Below are positions 5,929 to 7,121 of a DNA stretch of 7,121 nt, piece after piece; position 1 is the stretch's first letter; every line of letters begins with the position of its first letter. Source of the stretch: an uncultured Brevundimonas sp. (GTDB lineage: Bacteria > Pseudomonadota > Alphaproteobacteria > Caulobacterales > Caulobacteraceae). The DNA lies in the NCBI GenBank assembly GCA_946481425.1, contig CAMLNT010000118.1, forward strand, positions 1-7,121, in the 5' to 3' direction. The notes under the pieces are model-generated. The model was not told where the DNA came from. It ran no database searches and was given only the letters and a program-made list of their open reading frames with translations. Made by a program: the position numbers and the translations under genes.

Positions 5929-6798
5929 ATGACCGATTTCGCCCATCGCTGGTTCACCTCGGACGACGGCCTGGCGCTGTACGCCAGGGACTATGCCGCG
6001 GCCTCGGGCCCCGCGCGGTTGCCGGTGGTGGCGATCCATGGGCTGACGCGGAACTCCGCCGACTTCGGCCACATCGCGGGCCGTATCGCCGAAGCGGGGC
6101 GCCGGGTCATCGCCGTGGACGTGCGCGGCCGGGGCCGCTCGGAACGCGCCGCCGATCCGATGACCTATCAGCCGAATGTCTATGCGAAGGACGTCGTCTG
6201 CCTGTTCGAGCAGCTGGGCCTGAAGGAGGCGGTCTTCCTCGGCACCTCGATGGGCGGGCTGATCACCATGGCCCTGACGGGGCTCAAGCCCAAGCTGATC
6301 GCCGCCGCCATCCTCAACGATGTGGGGCCCGAGGTCTCGATGGTCGGCCTTGGGCGCATCGCCCAATACGCCGGCAAGCCCGTCGTGACCCCGACCTGGG
6401 CCGACGCCGTGGCCTATGTGAAGCAGCACAACGCCATCGCCCTGCCGCACTACAAGGCGAAGGACTGGGACGCCTTCGCCCGCCGGGTCTTCCGCGAGAC
6501 CGACGCCGGGCCGGTGCTGGACTACGATCCCGACATCGCCGTGCCGATCCGCGCCGCCGGCCAGAAGGCGCTGGTGCCGGACCTCTGGCCGGTCTTCAAG
6601 AAGCTGACCAAGGACCGGCCGACGATGCTGATCCGGGGCGCGACCTCCGACCTGCTCGACGAGCCGATCGCCTCCAAGATGCGCAAGAAGGCCCCCGACA
6701 TGCGCTACGTCGAGGTCCCCGCCGTGGGCCACGCGCCCATGCTGGACGAGCCGGCGGCGGAGGGGGCGATCCTGGAATTCCTGGGCGAGCTGCCCTAG
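5929..6798 (+). CDS. Alpha/beta hydrolase
   Basis: A 289-aa hydrolase of the alpha/beta fold without a signal peptide, so probably cytoplasmic. Seen in order: the oxyanion-hole HG at 37-38 (AIHGLTRNS), the VDVRGRGRS strand-turn at 63-71, the nucleophile elbow G105-T-S107-M-G-G, the NDVGPE segment (130-135) that opens a helical cap region to about 215, the acid Asp241 (RGATSD), and His268 (AVGHAP). The predicted triad is therefore Ser107/Asp241/His268. Length and layout fit esterase- or enol-lactonase-like hydrolases, but the sequence does not tell the substrate. It is transcribed away from the peptidase operon from a shared 135-bp control region. Its stop codon overlaps the stop of the converging PhnA-domain gene, leaving no room for a terminator between them. 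Confidence 0.9.
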   Translation: MTDFAHRWFTSDDGLALYARDYAAASGPARLPVVAIHGLTRNSADFGHIAGRIAEAGRRVIAVDVRGRGRSERAADPMTYQPNVYAKDVVCLFEQLGLKEAVFLGTSMGGLITMALTGLKPKLIAAAILNDVGPEVSMVGLGRIAQYAGKPVVTPTWADAVAYVKQHNAIALPHYKAKDWDAFARRVFRETDAGPVLDYDPDIAVPIRAAGQKALVPDLWPVFKKLTKDRPTMLIRGATSDLLDEPIASKMRKKAPDMRYVEVPAVGHAPMLDEPAAEGAILEFLGELP

Positions 6799-7019
6799 GC
6801 CTTCTTGACGAACTCGGTCCTGAGGACGAGGCCGCGCACCTTCTCGACATTGGCCTCGATCTCGTCGGCGTCCCCGGTCAGCCGGATATTCTTGACCAGG
6901 GTCCCGCGCTTGAGGGTCACGCCGCCCGAGCCCTTGACCTTGAGGTCCTTGGTCAGGGTCACGCTGTCGCCGTCTGCCAGCACATTGCCGTTGGCGTCGC
7001 GGGTGATGTCGTCGCTCAT
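6795..7019 (-). CDS. PhnA-domain protein (YjdM C-terminal domain only)
   Basis: A 74-aa protein matching the C-terminal domain of PhnA/YjdM: DANGNVLADGDSVTL near the N-terminus, then KDLKVKG (24-30), LKRGTLVKNIRL (36-47) and the LRTEFVKKA end. Full-length PhnA of E. coli (about 110 aa) also has an N-terminal zinc ribbon; no such cysteines are present here. The family name comes from location near phosphonate genes in E. coli; its biochemical role is not established, and it should not be taken for phosphonoacetate hydrolase. The fold is expected to be a small SH3-like beta barrel. An ATG at 7028 is an alternative start adding MNL: AGAAGG lies 2 bases before 7028 (too close) and 11 before 7019, so 7019 is slightly preferred. 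It follows the partial gene at the edge by 15 bases or fewer, suggesting co-transcription. Confidence 0.85.
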   Translation of the reverse strand: MSDDITRDANGNVLADGDSVTLTKDLKVKGSGGVTLKRGTLVKNIRLTGDADEIEANVEKVRGLVLRTEFVKKA

Positions 7020-7034
7020 CAGGTTCATCGCCTT

Positions 7035-7121
7035 CTAGTCCGGAACGTTGGCGTCCAGCTCGTCCAGCCACACCCGCGCGGTCGCGTCCGACGGCGCCCG
7101 CCAGTCGCCGCGCGGGCTCAG
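7035..7121 (-). CDS. C-terminal end of an unidentified protein (5' part outside the window)
   Basis: The minus strand is open from the window edge to a TAG at 7037-7035, giving 28 residues that end in ARVWLDELDANVPD. Of the 28 sense codons, 27 end in G or C, like the real genes here. The next gene's start follows 6 or 15 bases later with its AGAAGG overlapping the stop region, as expected for an operon. The fragment is acidic and contains GDWRAP and VWLDELD; I do not recognise the family. It is truncated by the window edge, not by mutation. Confidence 0.65.
   Translation of the reverse strand: MSPRGDWRAPSDATARVWLDELDANVPD

Noticed and set aside
5896..7071. Minus-strand open frame of 391 aa opposite the hydrolase and over the PhnA-domain gene
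   Set aside because: No recognisable domain and Gly/Arg-rich composition. The hydrolase and PhnA frames have clear family motifs.
1..7121. CRISPR arrays, tRNA or rRNA genes, insertion sequences, attachment sites
   Set aside because: I saw no spaced direct repeats longer than the 11-bp Pho-like units, no cloverleaf with CCA-type end, no transposase motifs and no flanking terminal repeats.

Overview
The window is very GC-rich. Its codons strongly prefer G or C in the third position, and proteins resembling this gene set are typical of Caulobacterales. A Brevundimonas- or Caulobacter-like alphaproteobacterium is the best guess. That placement rests on protein resemblance and base composition, not on a marker gene.

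Layout, left to right. (1) Bases 1-130 are the control region of pstS. They hold an 11-bp-phased run of GTC-containing units that looks like an extended PhoB binding site. (2) pstS (131-1189, +) encodes a periplasmic phosphate-binding lipoprotein. It stands alone: a strong hairpin terminator at 1212-1243 follows it. (3) Two tandem, paralogous, secreted prolyl-oligopeptidase-family (S9) serine peptidases lie on the minus strand. The order of transcription is 5793-3634, then 3564-1249. The 69-bp gap between them holds a GC-rich stem-loop without a U-tract. Both enzymes keep the Ser/Asp/His triad, and each mature protein has exactly two cysteines at matching positions. (4) A 135-bp divergent intergenic region (5794-5928) contains candidate promoters in both directions and a dyad between them. 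(5) A cytoplasmic alpha/beta hydrolase (5929-6798, +) follows. (6) A short PhnA-domain protein on the minus strand meets the hydrolase tail to tail, and the two stop codons overlap in one CTAG. (7) At the right edge lies the C-terminal end of another minus-strand gene, which is probably co-transcribed with the PhnA-domain gene.

How the parts may work together. pstS would supply the periplasmic receptor for a high-affinity phosphate transporter whose membrane and ATPase genes are not in this window. The two peptidases probably form an operon that degrades short proline-containing peptides in the periplasm. The hydrolase shares only the divergent control region with them, so a functional link is speculative.

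I do not see a CRISPR array, mobile element, tRNA, rRNA or clear sign of horizontal transfer, and no obvious unknown multi-gene system. The points most worth a second look are the phased Pho-box run, the diverged peptidase pair with its invariant cysteine pair, and the dyad between the divergent promoters.
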